The notes below the pieces were generated by a model. That model had not been told where the DNA came from. It searched no databases and saw only the letters and a list, made by a program, of their open reading frames with translations. From assembly GCF_002743255.1 (NCBI RefSeq), contig NZ_PDYY01000008.1, positions 98,415-162,414 of the forward strand: a DNA stretch of 64,000 bases, written 5' to 3'. Both the position numbers and the translations under genes were made by a program. The first letter of the stretch is position 1, and every line of letters starts with the position of its first letter. Source of the stretch: Sporosarcina sp. P2 (GTDB lineage: Bacteria; Bacillota; Bacilli; Bacillales_A; Planococcaceae). Below, piece by piece: positions 53,213 to 61,405 of this stretch.

Positions 53213-53430
53213 CTACAACTTATTCCTGTTGTTTAACAGTATTTTGCACAGTGTAGTGAAATAATTAGGAATTGTTATAAGATTTGGATTATTAAAAGTG
53301 TATGATAAATGCAAAAAGTTCTTGTAGTTTCTGCTTATATTTGATAGATTAATGTCTATACATGATTTGCTTTCTCAGTAGATTTAATTTTACGAATCTT
53401 TAAAAATGTTATTGCAAATCTAGTAAATGT

Positions 53431-53458
53431 TTGGTATCGTTTACATGTGTACTATAAC
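53431..53458 (+). promoter_or_regulatory. Possible promoter of the DUF485-actP operon
   Basis: TTGGTA at 53431 and TATAAC at 53453 with a 16-base spacer, in the 382-base gap between the divergent gntR-type and DUF485 genes. Confidence 0.4.
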
Positions 53459-53507
53459 AAATTTATATCCGAATACGCTGTAACATATTATCATTTCAAC
53501 TTGATGA

Positions 53508-53521
53508 TGAAAGCGGTTTCA
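53508..53521 (+). promoter_or_regulatory. Catabolite responsive element (cre)
   Basis: TGAAAGCGGTTTCA is a near-perfect pseudo-palindrome fitting the CcpA-HPr(Ser46-P) cre consensus. It lies about 50 bases downstream of the possible promoter and 63 bases before the DUF485 start, consistent with roadblock repression of acetate uptake by glycolytic sugars. Confidence 0.8.
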
Positions 53522-53583
53522 GTGAGATGGGGGGAATAGGAACTAATTTACTACGCTATATAAAATAGAAAGGGGATTAACTA

Positions 53584-53910
53584 ATGACTAATCAAGTGGC
53601 ACGTGGGAAATCCACGATGGATTATGAAAAACTTGTTCAAACAGAAGACTTTAAGGGTCTTGTAAAAAGAAAAAAGAACTTCGCTACACCTTTTGTTATT
53701 TTCTTCTTCGCAGCGTACTTTATTCTTCCACTATTAACTGGTTATACAAAAATTTTAGAAACACCTGCAATTGGTGCAATGACATGGACCTGGGTCTATG
53801 CATTCTCCATGTTCATTATGGTATGGGTATTCACGTCCATATACATGAATAAAGCAAAACACTTTGATGTTGAAGTGGACAAGATTATAGAGAAAAACGT
53901 TTTAAAATAA
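53584..53910 (+). CDS. DUF485 membrane protein linked to ActP
   Basis: A 108-aa protein with two membrane helices (FATPFVIFFFAAYFILPLLTG and WTWVYAFSMFIMVWVFTSIYM) of the DUF485 (E. coli YjcH) family, which is almost always encoded beside actP. It begins after AAAGGGGA and ends 14 bases before the actP start. Probably an accessory subunit. Confidence 0.9.
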   Translation: MTNQVARGKSTMDYEKLVQTEDFKGLVKRKKNFATPFVIFFFAAYFILPLLTGYTKILETPAIGAMTWTWVYAFSMFIMVWVFTSIYMNKAKHFDVEVDKIIEKNVLK

Positions 53911-53923
53911 GGGGGTTGTGTTC

Positions 53924-55471
53924 ATGAGTTGGATTTCATATGTTATATTCTTCGCTGTAATCGCGCTGACACTCTACATTACATATTGGGCGGCAAAGCA
54001 GACGACTACAGCAAGTGACTTTTATACTGCCGGTGGTTCATTAACAGGTTGGCAAAATGGTATGGCGATTGCTGGTGACTACTTATCCGCAGCATCTTTC
54101 CTAGGGATCGCGGGTGCAATTTCACTAAACGGATTTGACGGTTTCTACTATAGTATTGGCTGGTTAACAGCTTATCTAGTTGTTTTATTCTTAATTGCTG
54201 AACCACTACGTAACTTGGGTAAGTTTACGATGGCAGATATGATCGGTGCACGTTTCGGCGCTAAGAAAGTGCGTGGAGCAGCAGCATTGAACACAATTAC
54301 TATCGTAATGTTCTACATGCTTGCACAATTAGTTGGTGCGGGTGCTCTTATTAAATTATTATTCGGTATCGAGTATTGGATGGCAGTTCTAATCGTTGGA
54401 ACGATGATGTTAATCTACGTTCTATTCGGTGGAATGACTGCGACAAGCTGGGTACAAATTGTTAAGGCAATTCTTCTGATGATGGGTACAATCATTATCT
54501 CCTTCTTGGTACTTATGAAGTTTAACTTCAACTTTATTAGTATGTTTGAGGTCATGAAAACGGCTACTCCACATGGTGAAGCGTTCCTTCACTCAGGGGT
54601 TGTGTATAAAGACACAATTGGACTTATTTCAGTATTAATCGCATTGGTTTTAGGTACTGCTGGTCTTCCACACATCTTAATGCGTTTCTTCACAGTTAAA
54701 GATGCGAAAACAGCACGTTCTTCCGTTATTTATTCTGTATGGATTATTGGTATCTTCTATGTATTGACAATCTTCCTTGGATTTGGCGCAGCTAAATTCG
54801 TTGGAGCGGATGCAATCATCGCAGAAAACGCTGCAGGGAACATGGCAGCACCAATGTTGGCTGGAGTTCTTGGTGGAGACGCACTAGAATCCTTCGTTGC
54901 AGCTGTTGCATTTGCGACAATCCTAGCAGTTGTTGCAGGACTTGTACTATCTGGTGCTTCTGCAATCGCTCACGATATTTACGGACAAATCTTTAAAAAT
55001 GGTAATGTAACTGAGAAACAACAAGTTGCAGCTGCTCGTTGGGCTTCTATCGCAATTGGTGTTGCTTCTATCCTTCTTGCACTTGGTTCTGAAAAGCTGA
55101 ACGTTGCGTTCTTAGTATCACTGGCATTCTGTGTTGCTGCATCCGCAAACGTACCAACTATTCTATTAACTATTTATTGGAAGAGGTTCAATACAACAGG
55201 TGCTGTTGCTTCAATGTTGACTGGTCTAATCGTTGCACTAGTTCTTGTTGCAATCAGCCCATCAGTAATGAACCCAGTTGAGGGAGCTACTCTTATTACT
55301 GGTAATCCAATCTTCCCATATGCTAACCCGGCTATCGTTTCCGTACCAGCAGGTTTCCTTGCTGCTTGGATTGGTACACTTGTTAGCTCTAAGCGACATG
55401 AGAAAGATGAAGTTTCTTATGCAGAAGTTCGTTTCAAAGCGGAAACTGGCTACAAAGAGCTTGATCTTTAA
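53924..55471 (+). CDS. actP: Cation/acetate symporter ActP (SSS family)
   Basis: A 515-aa sodium:solute symporter with about 13 membrane segments. GDYLSAASFLGIAGAI and GLPHILMRFFTVKDAKTARSSV are the ActP signature. It imports acetate and other short carboxylates. The ATG at 53924 lies eight bases after GGGGG. Expression is likely under CcpA through the cre at 53508 and perhaps the divergent GntR protein. Confidence 0.93.
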   Translation: MSWISYVIFFAVIALTLYITYWAAKQTTTASDFYTAGGSLTGWQNGMAIAGDYLSAASFLGIAGAISLNGFDGFYYSIGWLTAYLVVLFLIAEPLRNLGKFTMADMIGARFGAKKVRGAAALNTITIVMFYMLAQLVGAGALIKLLFGIEYWMAVLIVGTMMLIYVLFGGMTATSWVQIVKAILLMMGTIIISFLVLMKFNFNFISMFEVMKTATPHGEAFLHSGVVYKDTIGLISVLIALVLGTAGLPHILMRFFTVKDAKTARSSVIYSVWIIGIFYVLTIFLGFGAAKFVGADAIIAENAAGNMAAPMLAGVLGGDALESFVAAVAFATILAVVAGLVLSGASAIAHDIYGQIFKNGNVTEKQQVAAARWASIAIGVASILLALGSEKLNVAFLVSLAFCVAASANVPTILLTIYWKRFNTTGAVASMLTGLIVALVLVAISPSVMNPVEGATLITGNPIFPYANPAIVSVPAGFLAAWIGTLVSSKRHEKDEVSYAEVRFKAETGYKELDL

Positions 55472-55496
55472 TAATTAGCTTGATATTCAACCAATG

Positions 55497-55540
55497 GTTC
55501 CCTCTTCTACAAGCACGACAGAAGAGGGAATCATTTTTTA
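55497..55540 (+). terminator. Terminator of the actP operon
   Basis: TTCCCTCTTCT / AGAAGAGGGAA stem followed by TCATTTTTT. Confidence 0.85.
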
Positions 55541-55700
55541 TTTAAAGGATAAATTGTGTAGTTAGATAAAGCATTGATCTTTTGTTGATAGTTCTTGCGT
55601 AAAGACTATTGAATGTAAGTAGATAGGTGCTGATGACATTTGGATTTGAATAATATGAAGTGAGATCTCGTGATGGTCAATATGAATAGGAGGTTTTGAA

Positions 55701-57629
55701 ATGCTGAAGATGGTAAAAGATCAGGAATGGTATGATAAAATTCATAGAAATCCGTTGTTTATGAACACGTCAGAAAAGGAATTTGATCAGCTATTACTGG
55801 AATGTAATCTCAAGATGTATGAAGAAGCGGAGAGATCTAACTATTTCAAAACACCTCAGGAAGGTTTACTCATCGTGTTGAAGGGATCCGCAGAGGTTCA
55901 AATAGAGGGGCAAGCTGGTAGCTCAGTCACACTAGAATTTATTCAAGAAAATGAAGTCATTGGCTTTTCCAATTTTGCTTACTACTTAGGGGAAATGGAC
56001 CGGCCGCTTGATAAACATCATATTGATATGGTCGTGGCCGAAGGCTCCGTTTGTCTCCAAGTTCCGTATGAAGTGATTAAGCACCGGATGGACGATCAAC
56101 ATGTGCGGGATTACGTCTTGCGTAAAATGTCGATTCGTTTGGCGAATGTCTATACCTCGTTAGGAGAACAAGTACGTTTGGCGGATGAATATGGTGAAAG
56201 TGAACCGTATGTCCGTCGTGTACAGGATTTCATGAGCAGTCCAGTCGTGACAATTCATGCGGAGGCAGAAACGAGGGAAGTAGCTGAGTTGATGATTAAA
56301 CACTCCATTAGCTCTGTTATTGTTACAGATCAGTCGGGCAAGTTGCTTGGAATCGTGACGGAAAAAGATCTAGTCGAACGAGTGATAGCGGGCGGCGGTT
56401 CCGCAATCGGACTAAAGGCGAAAGATGTCATGACGAAAAAGCCGCATACGGTCAAAGTAACCGATTATTATTATGAGGTCTTGACTAAATTCTATAAACA
56501 TGGAATCAAGCATTTGCCAGTAGTCAAAGCAGGGAAGCCTGTAGGTATTGTGACATTTGCTACGTTGATGACGAAACGCGATCGTAATTCGATGAATATC
56601 TTAAAAACGATAGAAGAAGCTTCCTTTGAAAATTTGCCTGTCGTTAAAGCAGCAATTTACGATGTCCTATCCAATTTAATTCAGGATGAAATTTCAACCA
56701 TCCATACATTAGAAATCATTACAAAGTTCTATGATCGTCTAGCGAAGCATTGCGTTATGCTGGCTGTTCAATCACTCGAGGATCAAGGGAAAGGAACACC
56801 ACCTGTAGCATTTGCTTGGTACCAGATGGGCAGTGGTGCACGTGGAGAGCAGTTTATGCTGACTGATCAAGATCACTTCCTTGTATATGAAGATGTATCG
56901 AAAGAGGAATCCGAGCAAGTCGAGAACTATTTTGAACTTCTTGGCAACGAAATTGTCGTTCACCTTGAGCAAGCAGGCTATACTAGATGTATCGGATTCA
57001 TGATGGCGAGTGAATCGCAGTGGCGCGGCACTATGGCAATTTGGCACGAACGTATTCGCCAATGGGCGCTGCGGTCTACACCTGAACAGATCTTGCTCGG
57101 ATACAACTTCCTATCATTCCGATTCCTTTATGGTGAAACGGCTGTCAACGAGCGCTTTATCTTAATGGTACAAGATTTGTTGAGAAAATCAGCTACTTTT
57201 ATGTACTATATGGCACAAGAGGAAAAAGAGAAACCAATACCACAATTGCAACAAAACTTTTTGACTATTTTCAGGGGACGCAGTAAAGCAGATGTGATTG
57301 ATATTAAGAAACATGCTCTATTCCCGCTTCATCATTGTTTGCAAATTTTAGGAGTCAGCAATGGTATCATTAACGCAACACCTCTTGAGATTATCTCCGC
57401 TTTGCAGAAAAAGAGAAAAATCACGAAAGACTTTGCGGAGGAAATTCGTCATGCATATGAAATATCTTTAAGTATGAGAATTTCCATGTCGTGGGAGAAA
57501 CACTTACGAGATGAGAAAATTTCTACAGAAATCGACTTGCGCAAACTAAGAAGATGGGAGTTAAACGAATTGCGTACAACGCTAGATACAGTCAGAGCAC
57601 TTCAATCACATTTATTATCAAAACTTTAA
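55701..57629 (+). CDS. cNMP-binding / CBS pair / DUF294 nucleotidyltransferase-like [17 protein letters not shown]
   Basis: A 642-aa cytoplasmic protein. Residues about 15-145 form a cyclic-nucleotide-binding-like barrel; about 170-300 are two CBS domains (VQDFMSSPVVTIHAEAE and KDVMTKKPHTVKV); 340-480 are a DUF294 nucleotidyltransferase-like domain with GSGARGEQFMLTDQDHFLVY carrying the Asp pair; and a C-terminal DUF294 helical part follows. Similar proteins adjoin actP-type transporters and a DnaQ-like exonuclease in many bacteria. A regulatory role by nucleotidylation has been proposed for such proteins; partner unknown here. Confidence 0.88.
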   Translation: MLKMVKDQEWYDKIHRNPLFMNTSEKEFDQLLLECNLKMYEEAERSNYFKTPQEGLLIVLKGSAEVQIEGQAGSSVTLEFIQENEVIGFSNFAYYLGEMDRPLDKHHIDMVVAEGSVCLQVPYEVIKHRMDDQHVRDYVLRKMSIRLANVYTSLGEQVRLADEYGESEPYVRRVQDFMSSPVVTIHAEAETREVAELMIKHSISSVIVTDQSGKLLGIVTEKDLVERVIAGGGSAIGLKAKDVMTKKPHTVKVTDYYYEVLTKFYKHGIKHLPVVKAGKPVGIVTFATLMTKRDRNSMNILKTIEEASFENLPVVKAAIYDVLSNLIQDEISTIHTLEIITKFYDRLAKHCVMLAVQSLEDQGKGTPPVAFAWYQMGSGARGEQFMLTDQDHFLVYEDVSKEESEQVENYFELLGNEIVVHLEQAGYTRCIGFMMASESQWRGTMAIWHERIRQWALRSTPEQILLGYNFLSFRFLYGETAVNERFILMVQDLLRKSATFMYYMAQEEKEKPIPQLQQNFLTIFRGRSKADVIDIKKHALFPLHHCLQILGVSNGIINATPLEIISALQKKRKITKDFAEEIRHAYEISLSMRISMSWEKHLRDEKISTEIDLRKLRRWELNELRTTLDTVRALQSHLLSKL

Positions 57630-57697
57630 GAAAGTATAGATAAAGGTCCCTGTACAAAATTCACGCATATTGTACTATATAGGTAGGGGGCGATATC

Positions 57698-58363
57698 ATG
57701 TTTTGGAAGAAGAAAAAATTAACGTATGAATTACAACAATCAATACAGCTAAATACGCCGCTGCAAGATATGAATTTCACAGTGTTTGATACAGAGACTA
57801 CTGGTTTTGCAATTGGTGCAGACGATCGAATGATTGAGATAGGTGCCGTACAAGTTGAAGGATTTGAGGTTACGGATCATGTATTTCAAACATTTGTGAA
57901 TCCGTCAAGAGATATTCCTCCTACCATCAGCAAGCTGACCACTATACAGCAGTCACAAGTGGACCATGCCCCTATGCCTCTTCCAGCTATTGAAGAATAT
58001 TTTGCCTTTATAGAAAAACATAAAAGTGCGGGCTGGGTTGGACATCATGTCAGTTTTGATGAAATGGTGATTAAGAAAGAATTAAGCCGTCAGAAATGTA
58101 CATTTCAAACCCCTACATCATTCGATACGATGCATTTGATTAATTATTTGGATCCTACAGGTGAGCAACAGGACTTGGAAGATTATGCACGTCTATTCGG
58201 CACAGAAGTGTTCGAACGACATCGTGCATTAGGCGATGCGTTGACAACGGCATATGTATTCACGGCACTACTTAGAAAACTTGATCGTCAAGGCGTGAAG
58301 ACATTGGCGGATTTACTACGAATTAAAAATGGTGGAGCACAAAAATTTGTTTCTCAAACGTAA
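57698..58363 (+). CDS. DnaQ-like 3'-5' exonuclease family protein
   Basis: A 221-aa DEDDh exonuclease: Exo I FDTETTGF, Exo II GHHVSFDEMVI and Exo III HRALGDALTTAYVF. It is of stand-alone type, without polymerase domains. It follows the DUF294 gene by 68 bases, and the two probably form an operon. This exonuclease-DUF294-actP neighbourhood recurs in other bacteria; the nucleic-acid or nucleotide substrate is unknown. Confidence 0.88.
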   Translation: MFWKKKKLTYELQQSIQLNTPLQDMNFTVFDTETTGFAIGADDRMIEIGAVQVEGFEVTDHVFQTFVNPSRDIPPTISKLTTIQQSQVDHAPMPLPAIEEYFAFIEKHKSAGWVGHHVSFDEMVIKKELSRQKCTFQTPTSFDTMHLINYLDPTGEQQDLEDYARLFGTEVFERHRALGDALTTAYVFTALLRKLDRQGVKTLADLLRIKNGGAQKFVSQT

Positions 58364-58472
58364 ATTCAGTTATCGGCTTCGCCATTCAATGAAACTTGAG
58401 TGGCGGGCTTATTTCGTTGTTGTGGTATAGTAGAAATTACAGAGTTGCACAATGGGTGGGGGACGTGGAGTT

Positions 58473-58616
58473 ATGAATAAACGTCAAGCGATTTTATTGA
58501 TCGTCATTATATTGGCTATTGCAGTGTATTGCTGGATATTGTTTGTTGAATTACCGAATAAGACTGTGGAAGAAGCAACGACATACATAGGGTCTTTAAT
58601 TAGCTACATTGTATAG
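58473..58616 (+). CDS. Small single-pass membrane protein (47 aa)
   Basis: A short frame with a GTGGAG ribosome site. The product has a basic start MNKRQ, one hydrophobic helix (AILLIVIILAIAVYCWILF) and an amphipathic tail ending LISYIV. It sits 17 bases upstream of the SDR gene and would be co-transcribed. Function unknown. Confidence 0.55.
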   Translation: MNKRQAILLIVIILAIAVYCWILFVELPNKTVEEATTYIGSLISYIV

Positions 58617-58633
58617 AAAGGGAGTAGATACAT

Positions 58634-59359
58634 ATGGATATCATCATCATTACAGGTGCATCTAAAGGAATCGGTCAACAATTACTTAGCCAATTTACAG
58701 AAACAGGGGCAACCGTCTATGGTTTGGCACGGACGAATCCAGATCAGCTACACACGATGTATGAAGTAGATCTCATGGACTGTGAAAAAGCGACTGCCAT
58801 TCTTGGGGGCATAGTTAGTCAACATCTGGAGGATGCTAGTTCTTTCACGCTGATCAACAACGCCGGTATTGTGGATCCGATTAGTTTGGTAGGTTCATTG
58901 GACACTCAAAAAGTGGAGCAAGCCATTAAAGTGAATTTAACGGCACCGATTCAATTAATGAATGTATTTATCGATTCATTGAAAGACTTCAAGGGAACGA
59001 AAAAGATCATGAATATCTCTTCCGGAGCAGGCCGCAGTGCGTATGAAGGATGGGGGATTTATTGTACGACGAAAGCTGGACTCGATCAGTTTTCACGTGT
59101 CATTGCATTGGAGCAAAAGATGGCAGACTACCCAACAGGGATTGTTTCCATCGCGCCAGGAATTATCGATACGGGTATGCAGGAGACGATTCGTTCCTCA
59201 TCTGAACAACAATTTCCACACCTGAAAAGGTTCGAGGCATATAAGAGGGAAGGGCAGTTAAGTTCAGCCTCTGAAACGGCAGAAAAACTCGTGCGATTTG
59301 TGAACGAAGTGGACTTCCTGGAAATCGACCCTATTGCAGATATTCGTCAATTTGATTGA
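58634..59359 (+). CDS. SDR oxidoreductase, YueD (benzil reductase)-like
   Basis: A 241-aa short-chain dehydrogenase near the sepiapterin reductase / (S)-benzoin-forming benzil reductase YueD group: cofactor motif TGASKGIG at residues 7-14, NNAG, Ser in NISSGAGR and Tyr-x3-Lys in YCTTKAG. PGIIDTGMQ after the active site is typical of that subgroup. Natural substrate unknown. Confidence 0.82.
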   Translation: MDIIIITGASKGIGQQLLSQFTETGATVYGLARTNPDQLHTMYEVDLMDCEKATAILGGIVSQHLEDASSFTLINNAGIVDPISLVGSLDTQKVEQAIKVNLTAPIQLMNVFIDSLKDFKGTKKIMNISSGAGRSAYEGWGIYCTTKAGLDQFSRVIALEQKMADYPTGIVSIAPGIIDTGMQETIRSSSEQQFPHLKRFEAYKREGQLSSASETAEKLVRFVNEVDFLEIDPIADIRQFD

Positions 59360-59360
59360 T

Positions 59361-59401
59361 GAAAACCCGTCGCCACTTTTACTTGTGGCGACGGGTTTTT
59401 A
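59361..59401. terminator. Bidirectional terminator between SDR and mnmM genes
   Basis: AAAACCCGTCGCCAC / GTGGCGACGGGTTTTT hairpin between convergent genes. Confidence 0.9.
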
Positions 59402-60007
59402 TGATTCTCCGGCTTCTAACTTTCGCACTTCCGTAAAATCTTTCATTTTCTCGAGTGCAAGTAGAAACGGAGGGTTTCTTCTCTGATTTAGCAATTCGTA
59501 GCGGATCGCATGCACATCACCTTGGTGCAATGTCGAAACATAATCAAGCAGTGCATCACGTTCTTCACTGCCACCTTCATGTCCATCATAGACAGTGATT
59601 GTGATGATTCCGGATTTTTTCAGCAAACTTAGTAACGCATCGATTGCTGCAATTGTAGAAGATGGCGTCGTGATGATACTAGGATCTTCACTGTATGGTA
59701 AATATCCTAAGTTGAACATAGCACCGCTGATCTCGCCCTGCACGTATTGGCGGACATTCGCGTGGCTGTCATGAATGAGTGTAGCGCGATTAGCTAGCTC
59801 ACCAAGATGTTGCTCCGTTGTCTCTAGTGCTTGCTGCTGAATATCAAATGCGAAAACTTTCCCTTCATCGCCAACTAAGTTAGCTAAAAAAAGTGTGTCG
59901 TTGCCATTCCCGGCTGTCGCATCGACGACTGTATCTCCAGGCTGCACGCGTTCAGTAATTAGCCGTTTCGCAATCGGCAGTACGCGGTGCAGTAATATGT
60001 TTGTCAC
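59399..60007 (-). CDS. mnmM: tRNA (mnm5s2U34)-methyltransferase MnmM (YtqB)
   Basis: A 202-aa class I methyltransferase of the YtqB/rRNA-methylase-like family. SAM motif VVDATAGNGNDTLFLA, AFDIQQQALETT and NLGYLPYSED (NPPY-like) are visible, and the ending RRNPPFLLALEK is conserved. YtqB has been reported as MnmM, which methylates nm5s2U to mnm5s2U at the tRNA wobble position in Gram-positives. It starts with GTG one base after the ytqA stop; GAGGTG lies upstream. Confidence 0.88.
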   Translation of the reverse strand: MTNILLHRVLPIAKRLITERVQPGDTVVDATAGNGNDTLFLANLVGDEGKVFAFDIQQQALETTEQHLGELANRATLIHDSHANVRQYVQGEISGAMFNLGYLPYSEDPSIITTPSSTIAAIDALLSLLKKSGIITITVYDGHEGGSEERDALLDYVSTLHQGDVHAIRYELLNQRRNPPFLLALEKMKDFTEVRKLEAGES

Positions 60008-60008
60008 A

Positions 60009-60962
60009 TTATTTCACCTCTTGCAGATGTTTTTTCCCTTGCCAGCTATTACGTATTTCCAGTTCTTCATCAATTCCATTCAGTACTTCCCATTTCGTGA
60101 CGCTCCACATCGGACCAATTAATAAATCGATTGGGCCGTCACCTGTGATGCGATGCACGATCATTTCGGGAGGCATGATTTCGAGTTGATCAACTACCAA
60201 ATTGATGTACGCTTCTTTCGTTAAAAATTCCAGTTTGCCTTTTTCGTATTGCTTTACCATAGGTGTTCCTTTTAATAAATGTAGTAAATGAATTTTGATT
60301 CCTTGTACATCCAGTTCAGCAACTGCTTGAGCGGTTTCCATCATCATTCCCTCAGTTTCACCAGGCAAACCATTGATGATATGGCTACAAATATTAATAT
60401 TGTGTTTACGTAACTTATCGACACCTTCTTTATAGCATTCGAAATCATGCGCTCGGTTGACGAGTTTTGCAGTCGATTCATGTACGGTCTGCAAGCCTAG
60501 TTCTACCCATAGATAGGTGCGTTCATTGAGTTCGGCTAAATACTCGACTACGTCGTCGGGTAGACAGTCGGGACGCGTAGCAATTGATAATGCCACAACG
60601 CCTTCTTGTGCCAACGCCGCTTCAAACTTTTCTTTTAGAACAGGAAGAGGGGCGTGTGTATTCGTATAGGCTTGGAAATAGGCCATGTATTTCGCATCTT
60701 TCCATTTACGCTGGGAACGTTCTTTGATTTCAGCGAATTGAACTTCAATTGCATCTACGCGATCTCCTGCAAAATCACCTGATCCCGCCACGCTACAAAA
60801 CGTACAGCCACCATGTGCAACAGTACCGTCACGATTCGGGCAGTCAAACCCTGCGTCAAGCGCTACTTTGGCGATTTTGCAACCGAATGTATCCTTCAAA
60901 TGTCTTGACCATGTATGGTATCGTTTCCCTTCACTTGGAAACGGAAGATTGATTTCATTCAT
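60009..60962 (-). CDS. ytqA: TIGR01212-family radical SAM protein (YtqA)
   Basis: A 317-aa radical-SAM protein of the YtqA/YhcC group. The cluster cysteines are in FDCPNRDG and GGCTFC, followed by YFQAYTNTHAP, SIATRPDC and VELGLQT. I use the ATG at 60962, nine bases after AAGGAG; the frame extends to 60989 across that site. It is coupled to mnmM, which suggests a related tRNA or translation role, though its reaction is not established. Confidence 0.88.
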   Translation of the reverse strand: MNEINLPFPSEGKRYHTWSRHLKDTFGCKIAKVALDAGFDCPNRDGTVAHGGCTFCSVAGSGDFAGDRVDAIEVQFAEIKERSQRKWKDAKYMAYFQAYTNTHAPLPVLKEKFEAALAQEGVVALSIATRPDCLPDDVVEYLAELNERTYLWVELGLQTVHESTAKLVNRAHDFECYKEGVDKLRKHNINICSHIINGLPGETEGMMMETAQAVAELDVQGIKIHLLHLLKGTPMVKQYEKGKLEFLTKEAYINLVVDQLEIMPPEMIVHRITGDGPIDLLIGPMWSVTKWEVLNGIDEELEIRNSWQGKKHLQEVK

Positions 60963-61089
60963 TCTGTACAGCTCCTTTACATCAGACATTGTACCATGGA
61001 ATATACAGTGATATCACATAACAAATCGCAGGAACGATTGTGTTTACGACAAAAAGCAACAGGGAAGGCTTGTATTCAGCGTGCGTTTC

Positions 61090-61349
61090 GGGTAAACTGA
61101 ATAAAATAATGAAGGCAATGATGAGGAATAGTACTTCTTACGCTACTTTTTAGAGAGCAGACGGCTAGTGCAAGTCTGTAGTAGTGGGGAACGAACTCGC
61201 CTTTGAGCCTGTATTGGTGAATACTTGTAACTAATACCGTACTCCGCGTTAAGGAATCAAGTTGGACGGCGTAGTCCGTCAATTTGGGTGGTACCGCGGG
61301 AAACTATATAGACTCTCGTCCCTTTATAGAGGGACGGGAGTCTTTTTTT
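61090..61349 (+). ncRNA. Leucine T-box leader of leuS
   Basis: A T-box RNA. Stem I begins near 61100 (GATGAGGAATAGTA). The likely specifier triplet is CTC (61196-61198, Leu) in CGAACTCGCC. The conserved T-box GGGTGGTACCGCGGG is at 61287-61301. An intrinsic terminator follows, GACTCTCGTCCC / GGGACGGGAGTC, with a T-run ending at 61349. Uncharged leucyl-tRNA should stabilise the antiterminator and allow leuS transcription. The specifier was placed by eye. Confidence 0.92.
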
Positions 61350-61405
61350 ATCTGTACGCACCAATACAAGTAAAGAAATCGAATCATAGTGGAGGAGTTT
61401 TTGAC

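Noticed and set aside
61262..61405. Upstream extension of leuS
   Set aside because: The frame crosses the T-box and its terminator; the start at 61406 has GGAGGAG and matches the family N-terminus.
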